Counted from the stretch's first letter, positions 52,355 through 63,322 are shown. The stretch: DNA of 64,000 nucleotides from Euglena gracilis (GCA_039621445.1 CP154954.1:56936788-57000787); one strand, 5' to 3'. Made by a program: numbers and translations. The notes: generated by a model not told the origin, from the letters alone.

Positions 52355-53455
52355 AGTTTTGCGGTCACATTCTTAATGATGGCCAAGCGCCGAGCGGCGC
52401 CCAGCAAACTAGAGGCCATTACAAATGGACACCTGAGGTTATCAAGACCGTCACCCACTTGAAAGGATTTTTAGATTAGCCCAATACTACAAGATTTACA
52501 TGAAACATTCACGAAAAAGGCGGTACGTCAAACGAGGCAGCTCAAAAATCACGCACCTGGTAACACGAAAGTTAAATGCAACGCAAATATGCGTGACGCT
52601 CTAGAGAGCATCAAAAAGCAAATGCTTGAAAATGTCGTACTCAACATTGCGGATCACTATAAGCCTTATGTGTTAGAATTCGATAGCAGCGATAGGCCGT
52701 AGGCGGTGATTTTAGCCCGCATAGTGCACGGACTGCGCAATTCTGAAGCTGTACATAATTTTTCCCTCTCCCCTTTACGGTTGGTTTACGGCGATAGTGC
52801 GGGATATAAATGTTGTATACCCTGTGGCTCGGGTGATGACGTACTTATGTGTTATCACAACCGAGGTCACCCTGGGGCACCCAAACTTCTTTCTGTCGTG
52901 GTTCGCCGGTATTTTACAACGCTGAAAGAGAAAAAATTACATTCGCGCTGTTTGCAAATTTCGAAACGGCGCCAAATTTGCCAAGCGGTGAAATCGTGCA
53001 GAGGTACCCCATGTCAGAATCTTCATCCCCAGTGGGGATACCAAAACCCCCAGCCCCAGCCAGCCTGCCGCCCCACAGGGCAGGGATACCATGCACAGCA
53101 GCGGCGTGCTTCGAGTGGCCAAAAGGCCTCACCCCGTCCCTTACCCTTAGCGCCTGTCTACCGGCTACACCAGCGCCAACGGCGCGACCCCCTGGACCGG
53201 TAAGCACAAAGCAGCGCCAAAGGGGCAGGTAGCTCCAGTAACACAAGCAGCGCCAAAAGCGCCACCGTGAGTAACAGCGCCAATGACGCCGCAACCCCAG
53301 GAGGCACGGATGTCTGAAGGCCTGGAGGCCACAACAGAAGTACTGCCCGCGCCAGAAACAACGCAGCAACAACTCGACGAAGCAGAGCGGGCGCAAAAGG
53401 CTTGACGGTCAGAAATCAACCATCAAACCGCAGAGTGTGCACGAGAACAGAAAAG
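52355..53455 (+). pseudogene. C3 RNase H start, integrase zinc finger and decayed 3' end
   Basis: KPYVLEFDSSDRP (about 52,663-52,701) is the RNase H start. YHNRGHPGAPKLL (about 52,854) with downstream Cys residues resembles the integrase HHCC domain. The Pro/Ala/Gln-rich sequence after 53,030 is unassigned. No integrase core and no 3' LTR seen. Confidence 0.55.
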
Positions 53456-53711
53456 GGCACTCCCATTATGTCCAATTTCACCATAAAAGTGTGAAAGCGC
53501 TTGGATGACACTTTAAACTGTGGTTTCTGCCCATCAAAATCTCCTGCAGAACTTACCTGAGCAAATCATTCAAAGCAGGGACCACCTGGGGGGTGACATT
53601 CCCCCCCCCCAGCAATTGGTGAACATACCCTTGTTAGGGGTGATTTTCAGGAACGGGGCCCTGTTACTTTCATTTTTTCTTAAGTGGGGCCACATTCTTA
53701 GGGGGTAAACA

Positions 53712-54488
53712 TCAAAAACTTTTGCCTATGGAAACATTTTTTATCTGGGGAGAAAATGTTGCATTACAGACCAGGAGGGGTTTGCATAAAGTCCGCCAAT
53801 GTTGTACAGTGGACATTGTAAGGCATCCACGGCTGTGGCATCCCAGTGGGGCCACCTGGCCACAAATTATGGCTGTTTGTTTTTGCCTGTTGAGGCAAAA
53901 ATACCTGGTATCAGTCTTATGTACTGTTTGAACTGCTGCCTCAGCCAGTGAAAAAGTTGGGCTTCCAGTAAATAATCTTCCCTGTTCATTTCCTACATGC
54001 TTATGGGGGCTGCTAGGGATTCCTTTGGAGGGTCCTACTTTACTTGCAGGTTTACGTTGTGTTCCCCGCACCATTTGAAAAAGGGTCTTAGCATGGAATT
54101 GAAGGGGTCTTCCCCCCTTTGTTAAGTAATAGTGAATTGCTTGATTGTCCACTGAAAGGGGCGCGGTTTCTCCTGGCTGGCTGAGGCTTTGTACTGTGCT
54201 TATTGCTGCACATAATTCTTTGACATTTATGTGCAAAATGGAGTTTTTTCTCCACAATTGTTGCACGCTTCTGCCTGCTCGAATGTCCAGCACCCCCTCC
54301 CCCGGCACGGGTAATGCTGTCTGAGTGCAACTCCCTGGTATCAATTTCGGGGAAGGGTCTGCCCTTCCCAGGAGTGGAGTAGAATTATTATTTTTCCTAA
54401 TTGGTCCTTTATTCTTAGCGAAATGGGATGATTTGACTCCCAGGGGGCAGTGGAATGTTCCACCAAAAAATCGCCAGGACATTGGCAA
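53712..54488 (-). pseudogene. D1 RNase H and Dam-like domain
   Basis: The open frame includes INVKELCAAISTVQSL and LSVDNQAIHYYLTKGG, the DIRS-type RNase H signature. The frame then shifts; in the next frame IFASTGKNKQP, stop, FVARWPHWDATAVDALQC and GGLYANPSWS (about 53,905-53,765) give the Dam-like domain with NPSW at the NPPW position. An in-frame TAA interrupts it. Confidence 0.75.
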
Positions 54489-54577
54489 AGGCCTTTAGAA
54501 AGGGCAGGACCATTAGACTGCATCTGATTTGGCCCAAAATGGCAGCCCACTGCCTTTTGAAATGTAATCTTTTTTCA

Positions 54578-55463
54578 CTATTTTTCCAAACTCCTTTTAT
54601 TATTATTATTATTTCTGGGGGGCACCTCTAATTTTTCTTCTTGGTAGTTTAATTGAAACCCAAGATGATTTAAGACTTTTGTGGGTTGCACGGAGGGCTT
54701 TTTACATTGATTTTGAATCCTGATTTGATAAAATCCCTGACCACAGTGTTCCAGTGACTCTGTCAGATGTTTTGTGTTGGGGCTACCAGTAAAATGTCGT
54801 CCAGCTAAATATTTACCTGGATGCCCCTGTTTCTCCACAGCTTTTCGAACGTTTTCATGGCTGACATGAAAATTTGGGACATTAAATTTAGGCCAAAACA
54901 GCCTGTCTTGAATGTCACGGTCTGCCCCCACCTGAATGTCTTAAAAATGCCCTTTGGATTTGGCTCACTGGGATGTGGAAGTAAGCAACCTTCAGGTCTT
55001 TGCTGCCCAGTGGCCTTTTTCCAACACTGGAAAAATGGGCTGGATGTGATCCAGTTTGAAAGGTTTCACTTGGAACCGTTGATTTATTTCCCTGCAATCG
55101 CTTATTAATCTCCATTTTGTCTGCCCCCACCTCTGGTTTTGAAATCAAAAACCAGGTGATTAGGAGCTGGGTGGTTGAATCCCTCACTGTCTTTGCGGAT
55201 CCAAATTTTTCGTAAATCTGCAGTATTTTTCCGGATTGGTGAATATCAAATTTGCTCTGGGCTTTGGGTGGGTGGACAATTTTGGTGTGTTTACCCAGGA
55301 GGGTTGAAAGCCATCCCTTATGAGCTGACGATGTGCATGCACTCGCTCCCTCTCTGCTCACCTCTCTGGAGGATCTTGTTGTTGGAATGCATACCATAGG
55401 GCTGGGTGTCTCTGTTTTGCCTATCTGGTCTTCTCCATGTCTATGCGATCCGTTAAACACCAT
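54578..55463 (-). pseudogene. D1 reverse transcriptase
   Basis: KMEINKRLQG, then KDLKVAYFHIPVSQIQRAFL (about 54,965-55,010) are typical of DIRS/Ngaro-type RT. The YLDDILLVA active site is at 54,785-54,807, but its Tyr codon is TAG (54,805-54,807); D2 has TAC. Confidence 0.8.
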
Positions 55464-56467
55464 AGGTGGGGCTCTGTGGTTCCCACCTTAATTGAATGAT
55501 CTGGAATTGATAAATAATTTTTGGAGGGGTTCTTGCTGCTCCCTCCAAAAGGGCCACGGTCCCTTTTCCTCTGGGGGCTGGGTCCTTGAAAGGGCCACTG
55601 GGGGTCCCTTTTCCTCCTGAGGCTGGGTAATTGAAAGGGCCACTGTGGGTCCCTTCCCTCCCCCTCTTTTGGCAGAAGGCCTCTTTGCGTCCCTCGGGGG
55701 ATTTCTCCAGCACGATTCTATTTAGCTTCTTGGTGGCCACTGTGGGTCCACCATGCTGGCCTCCAAGGACTCCAGGTATAATATATTTTACATAATCCAT
55801 CTGTTGGACTTCCAGGCCTTTAATTCTTCTTGGCCTCCAACCCCATCTGGAAACGTGGGGGGGGCTGCTGTAGCCACCCATTTTCGCCTTGACAGGGGCT
55901 GTTATGTAAGATGAATTGAGTGGGGGTTGACGGACCTTTTCTGTCCCTTCCTGAGGAGATTTGTTTGTAAAACTGGTCCCCATGGACCATGTAGTGGTGA
56001 CCTCCTTGGCCTTGATTCCACCTCCCGATCTTCTGGCCAAACTGTGTACAGGCAACTGGGCGCCTTTGGGGGAGAGGTCCCTGATGTGTTGGCCTTGAAT
56101 GTCTCTTTGGGGAGCATTTTGTGCCTCCATGGCACATCATTTTCCCACCCAGGGCTGGGGATGGCTTCTGTATTCTGGGCCTTCTGGCCACAGTGGTCCA
56201 AGGACCGTGACTGTCACTGGGGGGGAGGGTTGTGCTGGGAAATTTCTGGGGTCGGGGTCTGGGGGGGGGGGGAAGAACGGCCACGGTGTGACACGTGTCG
56301 ACCGCATCTCCAAGTTCTCCAGCTGCTGCGAACACTGCTGGAGGACGTCCGCGGCCATAGAGTTCCAATTTTTTTTCCACTGCGCTGTTCATTGAAGTGC
56401 AAATTGAATTTTGACAGTTGGCCTTCCAATTGATAACCCTCCCCCAAATAGTATTGCACTGCCGCAC
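55464..56467 (-). pseudogene. D1 gag-like region
   Basis: Frames give a short coiled-coil piece (VLQQCSQQLENLEMR) near the start, then Pro-rich and Gly/Lys/Pro repeat sequence (SGPFKDPAPRGKGT) that resembles the low-complexity region of D2. No zinc knuckle. Confidence 0.45.
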
Positions 56468-56937
56468 TATTGGACGGCTGCCTCCGGCGGCGGCGGGTGC
56501 AGCACTCTTTAGACCCGCCGCACCATTGGACTGGGTGCCTCTTAGTCCGGGCGTATCACCGCAGACACCCTGTTTGCCTGCTCAATGTCCAACTCTGAGG
56601 CTAGTGAGGTCGTGTGATTCAACTTCGGACGACTTCCGTGCGTTGTTCGGGTGGGAATTTGCCCCCTTTCCACTCTCTCTGCGGGTTACAAAAGCTGACT
56701 GCAGTTGGTTGCACCGGCTTCTACGCATTTCACATTGCTATGTTTTGGGGGGTGCCGCACTATTGGACGGCCGCCTCTGGCGGCGGGGGTTGCCGCACTG
56801 TTTGGACCCGCAGCTCTATTGGCCCCGCAGCACTATAAGTTTGGGGTTTATTCGTCTGGTTCGTGTCCTTCTGGACACTGAATTGATACTGACTTCATTT
56901 ATTGGTTCTTCTTCGTTCGTCAATTCTGTTCCTTTCT
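56468..56937. other. Between D1 and the inverted terminal repeat
   Basis: No coding domain. Two related stretches with CGCACTATTGGACGGC(T/C)GCCTC occur at about 56,463-56,485 and 56,756-56,775, a short duplication. Confidence 0.45.
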
Positions 56938-57080
56938 TCTGGGTGTCGAAGGGCAAGTTAATAATCAGCCAACTCCGCAAAAAAAGCACTAAGCAGGGAC
57001 TCCTAACCCGGCGCCCCAGAACAATCACAACAAACCGCTGGCGATCAAAGCATGGCCTCACAAGGGCAAAGCCCGAGGTG
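56938..57080. repeat. D2 inverted terminal repeat
   Basis: Reverse complement of 63,728-63,890 (shared blocks include CAGCCAAC, GCACTAAGCAGGGA and AGGGCAAAG) and of 57,250-57,385. Confidence 0.7.
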
Positions 57081-57220
57081 TCCAGGTCTTTTGCGGAAGA
57101 ATCGAAGAAGAATTGTTTCTGCCAATCGGTACTGAACTTAAAAAAAACCAGATGTGGGCGGTGTCTGCGTGGGCAATCCTGGACAATAAACGATCTGTTT
57201 GTGCACAGGGGGAGGCGGGT

Positions 57221-57390
57221 TCGTACTCCCTCGAGGCAGAAGGCCAAGGGAGAAAGGGACACCGAGGGCGGAGCACAAAGACGTTGTGAGGCCATGCCTT
57301 GATCTCGGGCGGTTTGTTGCGTGATTGTTCGCTGCGCTCAGTCAGGAGTTTCTGCTTAGCACAGCCTCGGCGGAGTTGGCTGACGATGCT
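57221..57390. repeat. D2 internal copy of the terminal repeat (direct to 63,728-63,890)
   Basis: Shares GGCCATGCCTTG, TGCTTAGC and GGAGTTGGCTGA with the 5' terminal copy. With the inverted copies at 56,938-57,080 and 57,510-57,600 this fits a DIRS internal complementary region. Confidence 0.6.
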
Positions 57391-57509
57391 GCTGCGTCAC
57401 GGCGACGTGACTTCTTGCCCCTTGTGGTGTTCACCCCCCTCTCCCCCCCTGGCCCCCATTTTTTACCGAGGGCCGTTGAACACAAATTTTCTTTTATGGG
57501 TGGGGGGTT

Positions 57510-57600
57510 GGGCTCACAAGGTCTTTGTGCTTCACCCTCGGTGTCCCTTCGTCCGTTGTTGGTCAGCCGCGAGGGTGTACGAGACACCTCGCGCTCCGCA
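57510..57600. repeat. D2 inverted repeat unit
   Basis: Inverted relative to 57,221-57,300 (CTTCACCCTCGGTGTCCCTTC against GGACACCGAGGGCGGAGCAC). Confidence 0.6.
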
Positions 57601-57689
57601 TTTTGTCCTTGTGAGGCCTAATTGTGCACTGAAATTAGGGGGGCAAGGACATTTTCTATAAAAAAAATGCTTTGGACTCCAAGAGTTTG

Positions 57690-58532
57690 TTATTTGGCTG
57701 TAAAAGCCTCCACCCCCGTCCACTGGCCAATCTAACAAACTTCTTGGGCAGATAGTTTTTTTTTTGAGCCCACCAACCCCCGCCCCTTTGGTGGAGTGCC
57801 CCCCCCCCCACACCTGGGGGGATACCCCATGTTTGGCCAAAAATCTTTAGCGATTGAAGCAACTGTGTCTGCACTGATGACTTTATAGGGGGCTTTAATG
57901 AAATTAGAAGGGGACCCCCGGGTCTTCCGAATAAACGTGTAGCAGCCACATATTAAATCATTAAATGAAAGGGACTGATCTGGGGAAACTGGGGGATGGG
58001 CACAACCCTCTCCCCGTTGTGGAATTTCTTGCCCTTACGCCCTTGCCCAACACCTTGTGGTTCGTTTGACTTGTGCCAAATCAGAAGACCGGTACAAACA
58101 GAGGACTCGTGAGGAAAAAATCAGGTGTGTACGCAATGTTCATATATCAGTGGGGAAGGGGGCTTGGGGCAGCCCCAGGAAAATTGGGAGGAGATCCCAG
58201 AAGGCCCATATTTTCAAGGTTTTGGTTCCGAAGTTTTTTATGGCGGACAAAAGGGAACGTAATCTCAGTCCACCAAACCCTGGGATCAAAAGCATAGCAC
58301 TGTATGCATTACGGGCCCGAGCCTTGGAAAAATAGAATAATTGGATTAAAGCGTCACCCACTTGGTCTCTGTGGTGGCTTGAGGAGGGGGTTCCCCCGTT
58401 TTGTCCACGATCACCCATAAAAGTGAGAAGGCGGTTTGATAGCCCTTCAAACTGGGAAATCGTAAATGGTTTCATTTTGCACTTCTTTCCCCTCCAAATT
58501 TGCCTGAGCAAATCGTGCAAAGCAGGGGGCAT
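57690..58532 (-). pseudogene. D2 tyrosine recombinase
   Basis: N-terminal part: KARARNAYSAMLLIPGF (about 58,290). Centre: KAPYKVISADTVASIAKDF in one frame (about 57,895-57,840). After a shift in the C tract near 57,807: GGGHSTKGAGVGGLKK (HxxR-like, HSTK, about 57,784-57,798) and LLDWPVDGGGGFYSQ (candidate nucleophile Tyr at 57,700-57,702). This pattern matches the HSTR...Y end of DIRS-type recombinases. It would integrate circular cDNA without target duplication. Frame breaks make this copy defective. Confidence 0.65.
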
Positions 58533-58639
58533 CTGGGGGTGACAATTTCTACCCTTTGCAGTTGGTGAACGTACCCCTGTGGGGGGTTATTTTGAGGCAT
58601 GTGGTCCCTGGAACTTTCATTTTGATTAATTGGGGCCAC

Positions 58640-58880
58640 CAGGTGTCTGAATCCTAAAATGGGGCTGAACATCGAAACTTTGGTCTGTGAAAATAATTTG
58701 AATCTGGGGAGAAATTTTCGAATAATTGACCAAGGGTAGTTGTCATAAACTCCCCCTAGATTGTCCATTGGACAGTGCAGTGTGTCCACACCTGACGCTT
58801 CCCAGTGCGGCCATCTGACCACAAATCTTGGAAGTTTTTTTTGTTGCCTGGGGAGGCAAACAAACCTGTTTCCAGGTTTC
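58640..58880 (-). pseudogene. D2 Dam-like domain
   Basis: Follows RNase H directly: LFASPGNKKNFQDLW, then VWTHCTVQW, then after a frameshift GGVYDNYPWSIIRKFLPRF (NPPW degraded to NYPW). Same position as in D1 and in known DIRS elements. Confidence 0.65.
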
Positions 58881-59446
58881 TAAATTCTTTGAACTGTTGT
58901 TTTAGCCATTGTAATTGTTGAGCGTCTAAAGAGTAATACCCCCTGTCCATTTCCCACCTGCGTGTGTGGTTTGCTAGGCATTCCTTTGGAAGGATCCAGT
59001 TTACTTGAAGGGTTACTTTGTGCTCCTGGCGCCATTTGAAAAAAGATCTGAGAATGGAATTGAATGGGTCCCTTCTGTCCCCCCCCCCCTTTTGTCAGGT
59101 AATAGTAGATTACCTGGTTGTCCACTGACAAGGAAGCTGTTTCGCCTGGTCTGCTGAGGCTTCTTACAGTGTTTATTGCTGTCCACAGCTCCCTACGTTT
59201 ATATGTAAAATGGAGTCTTCTCTCCAAAATTCTTGCACAAGCTTGCCTTTCTGGATGTCCAGCCACCCCCCCAGGCGTGGGTGCTGCTGTCTGAGTGTAA
59301 CCCTCCGGTGGCAATTTGGGGGAAAGGTCTGACCCCCAGGTGTCCAGTAAAAATTTTATTTCACTTAATTGGGCCTTGATTTCCTGGGAAATTTGGTGTT
59401 TTGAGTCCCAGGGGGCTGGGTACCTTGCCACCACAAACAATTGCAC
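58880..59446 (-). pseudogene. D2 RNase H
   Basis: RRELWTAINTVRSLSRPGET and LSVDNQVIYYYLTKGG, then in the shifted frame EMDRGYYSLDAQQLQWLKQQF, the usual run-in to the Dam-like domain. Spans about 59,330-58,880 with one or two frameshifts. Confidence 0.75.
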
Positions 59447-59499
59447 GGGTGTACTTAAGAGCCATTAAAACGGGCAGGGTCATTTGGTTGCATGTTATT

Positions 59500-60300
59500 T
59501 GGCCCAAAATAGCAGCCAATTGCCTTTTTGACATGTAATCTTTTTTCACATTTTTTTCCCAGCTCCTTTTATATTGTTTTGAGTTTCTGGGGTGGAGCCT
59601 GCATCTTTCCCTCCTGGAAGTTTGGTTGAAAACCCTGATGGGTTACCACTTGGGTGGCCTGGAGGGTTGTCCTTTCACATTGATTATGAACCCAGAATCC
59701 AGCAAACCTTTGAAAACTTTTTTCAGGTGCTTTTGCAAAGGGTTTTTGGTAGGGGCCACCAGCAAAATGTCATCCAGGTAAATAAACATCTGGATTCACC
59801 TTTTTCTCCACAGCTTTTCGAACGTTTTCATGACTAACACGAAAATTTGGGGCATTACATTATGCCCAAAGCAGCCCGTTTGAATTTCCCAGGTCTGTCC
59901 CCCTGCCTGATGCCTTAAAAATGGCCTCAGGCCTGGACTTAATTGAACATGAAAACTGGCATCCTTTAAGTCTATTTTTGCTGCCCAGAGGCCTTTTTCC
60001 AAAAATGGAACAATCTGCTGGACGTGATCCAGCTTTTGCTTGAAACTACTGATTTATTTCTTTGCAGTCGCTGATCATTCTCTATTTGGTTGTTCCTCCT
60101 TCTGGTTTGCAATTAAAAACCATGGGATCAAATGCTGGCATTCTGAAACCCAAACTCGTTTCACTGACCTAGTTTTATTCGTAATCCAGCAGAATTTTCT
60201 CTGCCTGGTTCAGGTACAGGTTGGCTCTGGGTTTTGGGTGGGTGGAAAATTTTGGGGGATTCACCCAGGCGGGTTGAATTCCATTTTTTTATGAATGACA
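59500..60300 (-). pseudogene. D2 reverse transcriptase
   Basis: GLWAAKIDLKDASFHVQLS (about 59,995-59,940), then FIYLDDILLVAP with intact YLDD at 59,769-59,780. Upstream frames are broken. DIRS/Ngaro-like by sequence and by the neighbouring domains. Confidence 0.75.
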
Positions 60301-60373
60301 TGTTGCCGGGTGGGGGGAATTTTTTCCACCATTTTATACTTTTCTGAAGTCTCTGGTACAGCGGGGTGTATCC

Positions 60374-61177
60374 TCATTTTTCCTCCATGGAATGTATTTT
60401 CCCAACAAGATCATTTTCTGGGTGCTGGGTTGGGGGTTTTGGACGCCTGGTGCTCCTGGGGACGGAGCATTCTCCAAAGGTGGCTGGGGAGTGCATTCTC
60501 TGCTCACAGGCTCTCTGATTCTCTACTTTGCCACTGGTGTTGTCGATTGACATATCGCAGGGGCCCTTTTTGGGTATCCCCCTTGTTTTGGCTTGCCCCT
60601 GCCATGGGCATTGAGAAAGAAAGTTGAGGGGGAGTTGTCCGCTTGTCCTCCACTGCCCCTTTTGTGGCGTCCTCCTGGGGCTGCCACAGTAAATTGAAAC
60701 CACCTGCTGGGGAACAGCCTGTTAGCTTCTGGTGTTTTTCCCCTTCTTAAATTCGATGGTCCCAGTGTCCTTGAAATTGTTGAAGTTGAGTATGGTGATG
60801 GGCCCAGTGGCCTTGATAAGAACGATGATGGCCCCAGTGGCCCTGATGATAATTCTGGCCCCACTGGCCCTATTGATGTTGGCTACACTGGCCCTTAGAT
60901 CTGGGACGCCATGCCCATTGAAAACCTTGGGGGCCCCTGGGGGCCAATACTTTACCTCTGATAGGGTTTGTGATGAAGAAATGGTTGGGGGGACCTGTCC
61001 TGTCCCTGACACTGGGCATCTGTTTGTGGAATCGGCCTCCCTGGCCTTGGTATTGTTGGCCACTTTGGCATTTGTTCCATCGGCCACAATGGCCATTGTT
61101 GTTGTGGCCTCCATTGTTGAGTCTGCTGGGGGGCTCTTCACCCTTTCTGCTCCAACCTGGCTCCTGAAGGGCCTCAT
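60374..61177 (-). pseudogene. D2 gag-like low-complexity region
   Basis: Minus-strand frames hold repeated ATGAIIVLIKATGPI-type and similar units caused by a DNA repeat (GGCCCCAGTGGCC, 60,800-60,900). No knuckle or capsid motif seen. Confidence 0.4.
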
Positions 61178-61290
61178 ACGACGGAGTAGGGCCGCCTTAT
61201 TAGATCCCCTCGCCTCGTCCTTTGGGAATTCTGGCCATCACTCTTTCTGATTCAACCTGACTTCTGCAGGGTTTCCCACCTTGGAATAGG
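61125..61290. repeat. R2a: direct repeat of 61,985-62,152
   Basis: About 165 bp with two internal subrepeats starting CACCCTTTCTG or CACTCTTTCTG. R2b lies right after the Pro-Cys motif of the module E methyltransferase. Confidence 0.85.
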
Positions 61291-61311
61291 GGATCCTTAT
61301 TGGAATATCCA

Positions 61312-61548
61312 AACTTCCGCTCCACTTTTGCCAACCCAGCCAGCCACGGCATCAAATCAATGCAGGATCACACAAATCAATGGACATAGTATCATGGCGA
61401 TTGCCATTTCCTGATGGTACAAAAATCCGCAGTGGAATTGAATTGTTCACAGAGGGAAACGCCTAACTTACCTGTAATTTAGCTCACATCAATCTGCCAG
61501 CAGTCTTCAGCTTGTGGGGTAATGAGGGGGCTGCTGCCCCCCCAGCAC
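61312..61548. repeat. R1a: direct repeat of 63,323-63,542
   Basis: About 230 bp, very similar (CCACTTTTGCCAACCCAGCC start, CTGCTGCCCCCCC end). The two copies flank module E. Confidence 0.88.
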
Positions 61549-61984
61549 TCCCCTCTTCAAAAACCTTTTTCCCGCAAAGTTCTGCTCCATCTCTAACTCG
61601 GGCACCAGTAAACACATGACACTACAATTGAATTACACATTACACTACAATTGACAGTCGATCTGTACAATTTATGTCTTCAAATCTTCAGGGTTCCCCC
61701 TTGCAATTGCCGACCCAGAGTCACCATTTGACCCCTTGAAGCGGTCGGACAATGCTCAGGATTCCCCAGCTGGAAACACATCTTCATCAAATCTGGATCA
61801 CAATTGCCCAATTGACAGCACATCTCGATCAGATCTTGATAAAATCTTCTTGCAAAACCCCTGCCCACAGGGTTTTCATTTGACACACTCTGAATGTCAT
61901 CCTTTTTCGGCCGGCACCGGCTTGAAAGGCCATGCCACAAACCAGCACCATGGCAACCATTGTGCAATACTATCTTGTTGAGTC
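61549..61984. other. No gene recognised
   Basis: Between R1a and R2b; contains short GATCTGGATCACAATTG/GATCTTGAT-type near-repeats near 61,790-61,840. Confidence 0.4.
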
Positions 61985-62152
61985 TGGGGGGGGGGGGTCC
62001 TCACCCTTTCTGCTCCAACCTGGCTCCTGCAGGGCCTCCAACGACGTGGTAGGGCCGCCTTGTTGGAATCCCCCCGCCTCGTCTTTTGGGAAGTCTGGGC
62101 CTCACCCTTTCTGATCCAACCTGACTTCTGCAGGGTTTCCCACCTTGGAATA
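61985..62152. repeat. R2b: direct repeat of 61,125-61,290
   Basis: Replaces the sequence expected to encode the rest of the module E C5-methyltransferase. Confidence 0.85.
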
Positions 62153-62458
62153 GGAGTGCCAAGCTGAATTCCGTGCAGGGAACCCCACAGACCACCGTGT
62201 GGAATTCACAGGTTTCAGACCTTTTTTGTAGTCCCACTTCAAGACATCCACCTGAAAATCTGCCTGCCGCTTGCGGTCCAGGTCCATCGTCACCACCTGA
62301 AACCCCATTTTTTTGTATGCTTGGCCCACCAACTTGGTACCACAGAAGAGGTCCAGCATTTTCAGTTTCGGTTCTGCTGAACGGTCCAAAACGTTTTTCC
62401 CCGGCAGGTCTGTTTTTTCCAGTGGCTTGTGCTCATCACCCCCGTCCCCTTTCTCCAA
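62153..62458 (-). pseudogene. Module E C5 cytosine DNA methyltransferase, N-terminal half
   Basis: Motif I MLDLFCGTKLVGQAYKKMGF (about 62,303-62,362), VVTMDLDRKR (motif II region), VDVLKWDY (motif III region), and after a frameshift VVCGVPCTEFSLA (catalytic Pro-Cys, about 62,160-62,195). Motif I has K where most C5-MTases have G. The C-terminal half with motifs VI-X is absent because repeat R2b follows. Clearly distinct from the M methyltransferase. Confidence 0.8.
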
Positions 62459-62613
62459 TGGTGGAACACTGTCCGAAGTTGACCTTGGACATTGGGTGTG
62501 GGGGGGGCATTTGCTGGTGGAAGCCCGTCAGGTAATCACAGCGTTCCGTGTGTCCACAGACCAGCAGCACCTCCACCGGCCACTGTGTATCCCTGCAACC
62601 CTTGTCGACCCTG

Positions 62614-62930
62614 TCAAAAAAATTGGGTTTTGCGGGAAAAATCCTGGACATGAGGGCCAGTTTTTTGGCCGGTGGGTACCAAACCCTGTGTTTCCACTGA
62701 GGTACCACCAAAACCGCGTGGGCCTGGTCCGTCTGAATTGTTTTGATCACCTCTGGGATTTTGTCGAAAGGTGGATTGATCCACAGGAGGCTGCCCTGCC
62801 AATTTTTATGGAAGGAATCTGTTCCGTGTGGGCTGTCTGGTCATCACCAACGCGAGAACCGCTTGTCCTGTTCTGCGGCGAAGGCATCCACCTGTGGTTG
62901 CAAACCGAAATGTGAGATTATTTTTTTTCA
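62614..62930 (-). pseudogene. Module E Dam-like domain
   Basis: VDAFAAEQDKRFSRW (about 62,848-62,892), two consecutive TGA codons, then DSFHKNWQGSLLWINPPF (NPPF at 62,766-62,777), KTIQTDQAHAVLVVPQW. Same domain as in G ORF1 and D. It lies about 0.25 kb upstream of the C5-MTase on the same strand. Confidence 0.8.
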
Positions 62931-63270
62931 CAAAACTGTCCTGCACGAAGTACTGGTTGGTGATCCAACGGGAGGCTGCCCGCCCAAACCTGCAGCTAGC
63001 CTCCTCCCGTGACACGTGTGTCTTTGCGTTTTGTCTTTGTCTGTTTTGCGTTTTCTGGTCTGAACCCCTGGATCCCTTACCTCCCTCCGTTCGCTGTTTA
63101 TGCTGCGGTAGTGGCTCCTTTCTGTCCCTCTGTTTGGTTTGTTTACTCAAAGAGCCGCTCCTCTCGTCCCCTCCCTCCATACCGCAGCTGCTTCACTTCT
63201 GCCCCTAGGCAGCAACCTGCTGTCCAGCCTGTGGTGCTGCCGTTTTCTGTGTCCACCGCAGTGGCTGTGG

Positions 63271-63312
63271 ACACTCCCATCTGAAATGTCCAGGCTGATC
63301 ACAGTTGTAACA
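63271..63312 (-). pseudogene. Module E gag zinc knuckle
   Basis: CYNCDQPGHFRWEC, a canonical CX2CX4HX4C retroviral-type knuckle, followed by a basic, Gln-rich linker (to about 63,000). A stop codon lies just upstream in the same frame. Confidence 0.75.
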
Positions 63313-63322
63313 GCTCCTTATT

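Larger units (their letters stand above)
34223..53455 (+). mobile_element. C3: degraded family C LTR retrotransposon inserted in a DIRS-like element
   Basis: 5' LTR (34,223-34,620), initiator-Met primer site (34,621-34,630), gag (35,180-35,765 and 46,870-48,837), protease (about 49,564), RT (51,739-52,354), RNase H start (about 52,640) and integrase zinc finger (about 52,845-53,000), all plus strand. It is interrupted by M2 (35,766-46,869), a C-rich insert (48,838-49,241) and a fragment of M integrase (49,821-50,524). No 3' LTR is recognised before D1 resumes at 53,464. Order of domains is Ty3/gypsy-like (RT before integrase). Confidence 0.8.
53464..56467 (-). mobile_element. D1: 5' and central part of the DIRS-like element split by C3
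   Basis: Plus-strand alignment with D2 resumes at 53,464, exactly where D0 stops. Minus strand order: gag-like region (56,467-55,470), RT (55,200-54,600), RNase H (54,400-53,950), Dam-like domain (53,900-53,740), start of recombinase (53,700-53,464). Many frameshifts. Confidence 0.8.

Noticed and set aside
56418-57302. 294-aa plus-strand ORF
   Set aside because: Crosses the boundary between D1 and the inverted terminal repeats of D2; no domain, and family D coding strand is minus.
61470-61500. 5' splice-site-like CAG/GTAAGT on the minus strand in R1a
   Set aside because: Not conserved in R1b and no matching exon structure.
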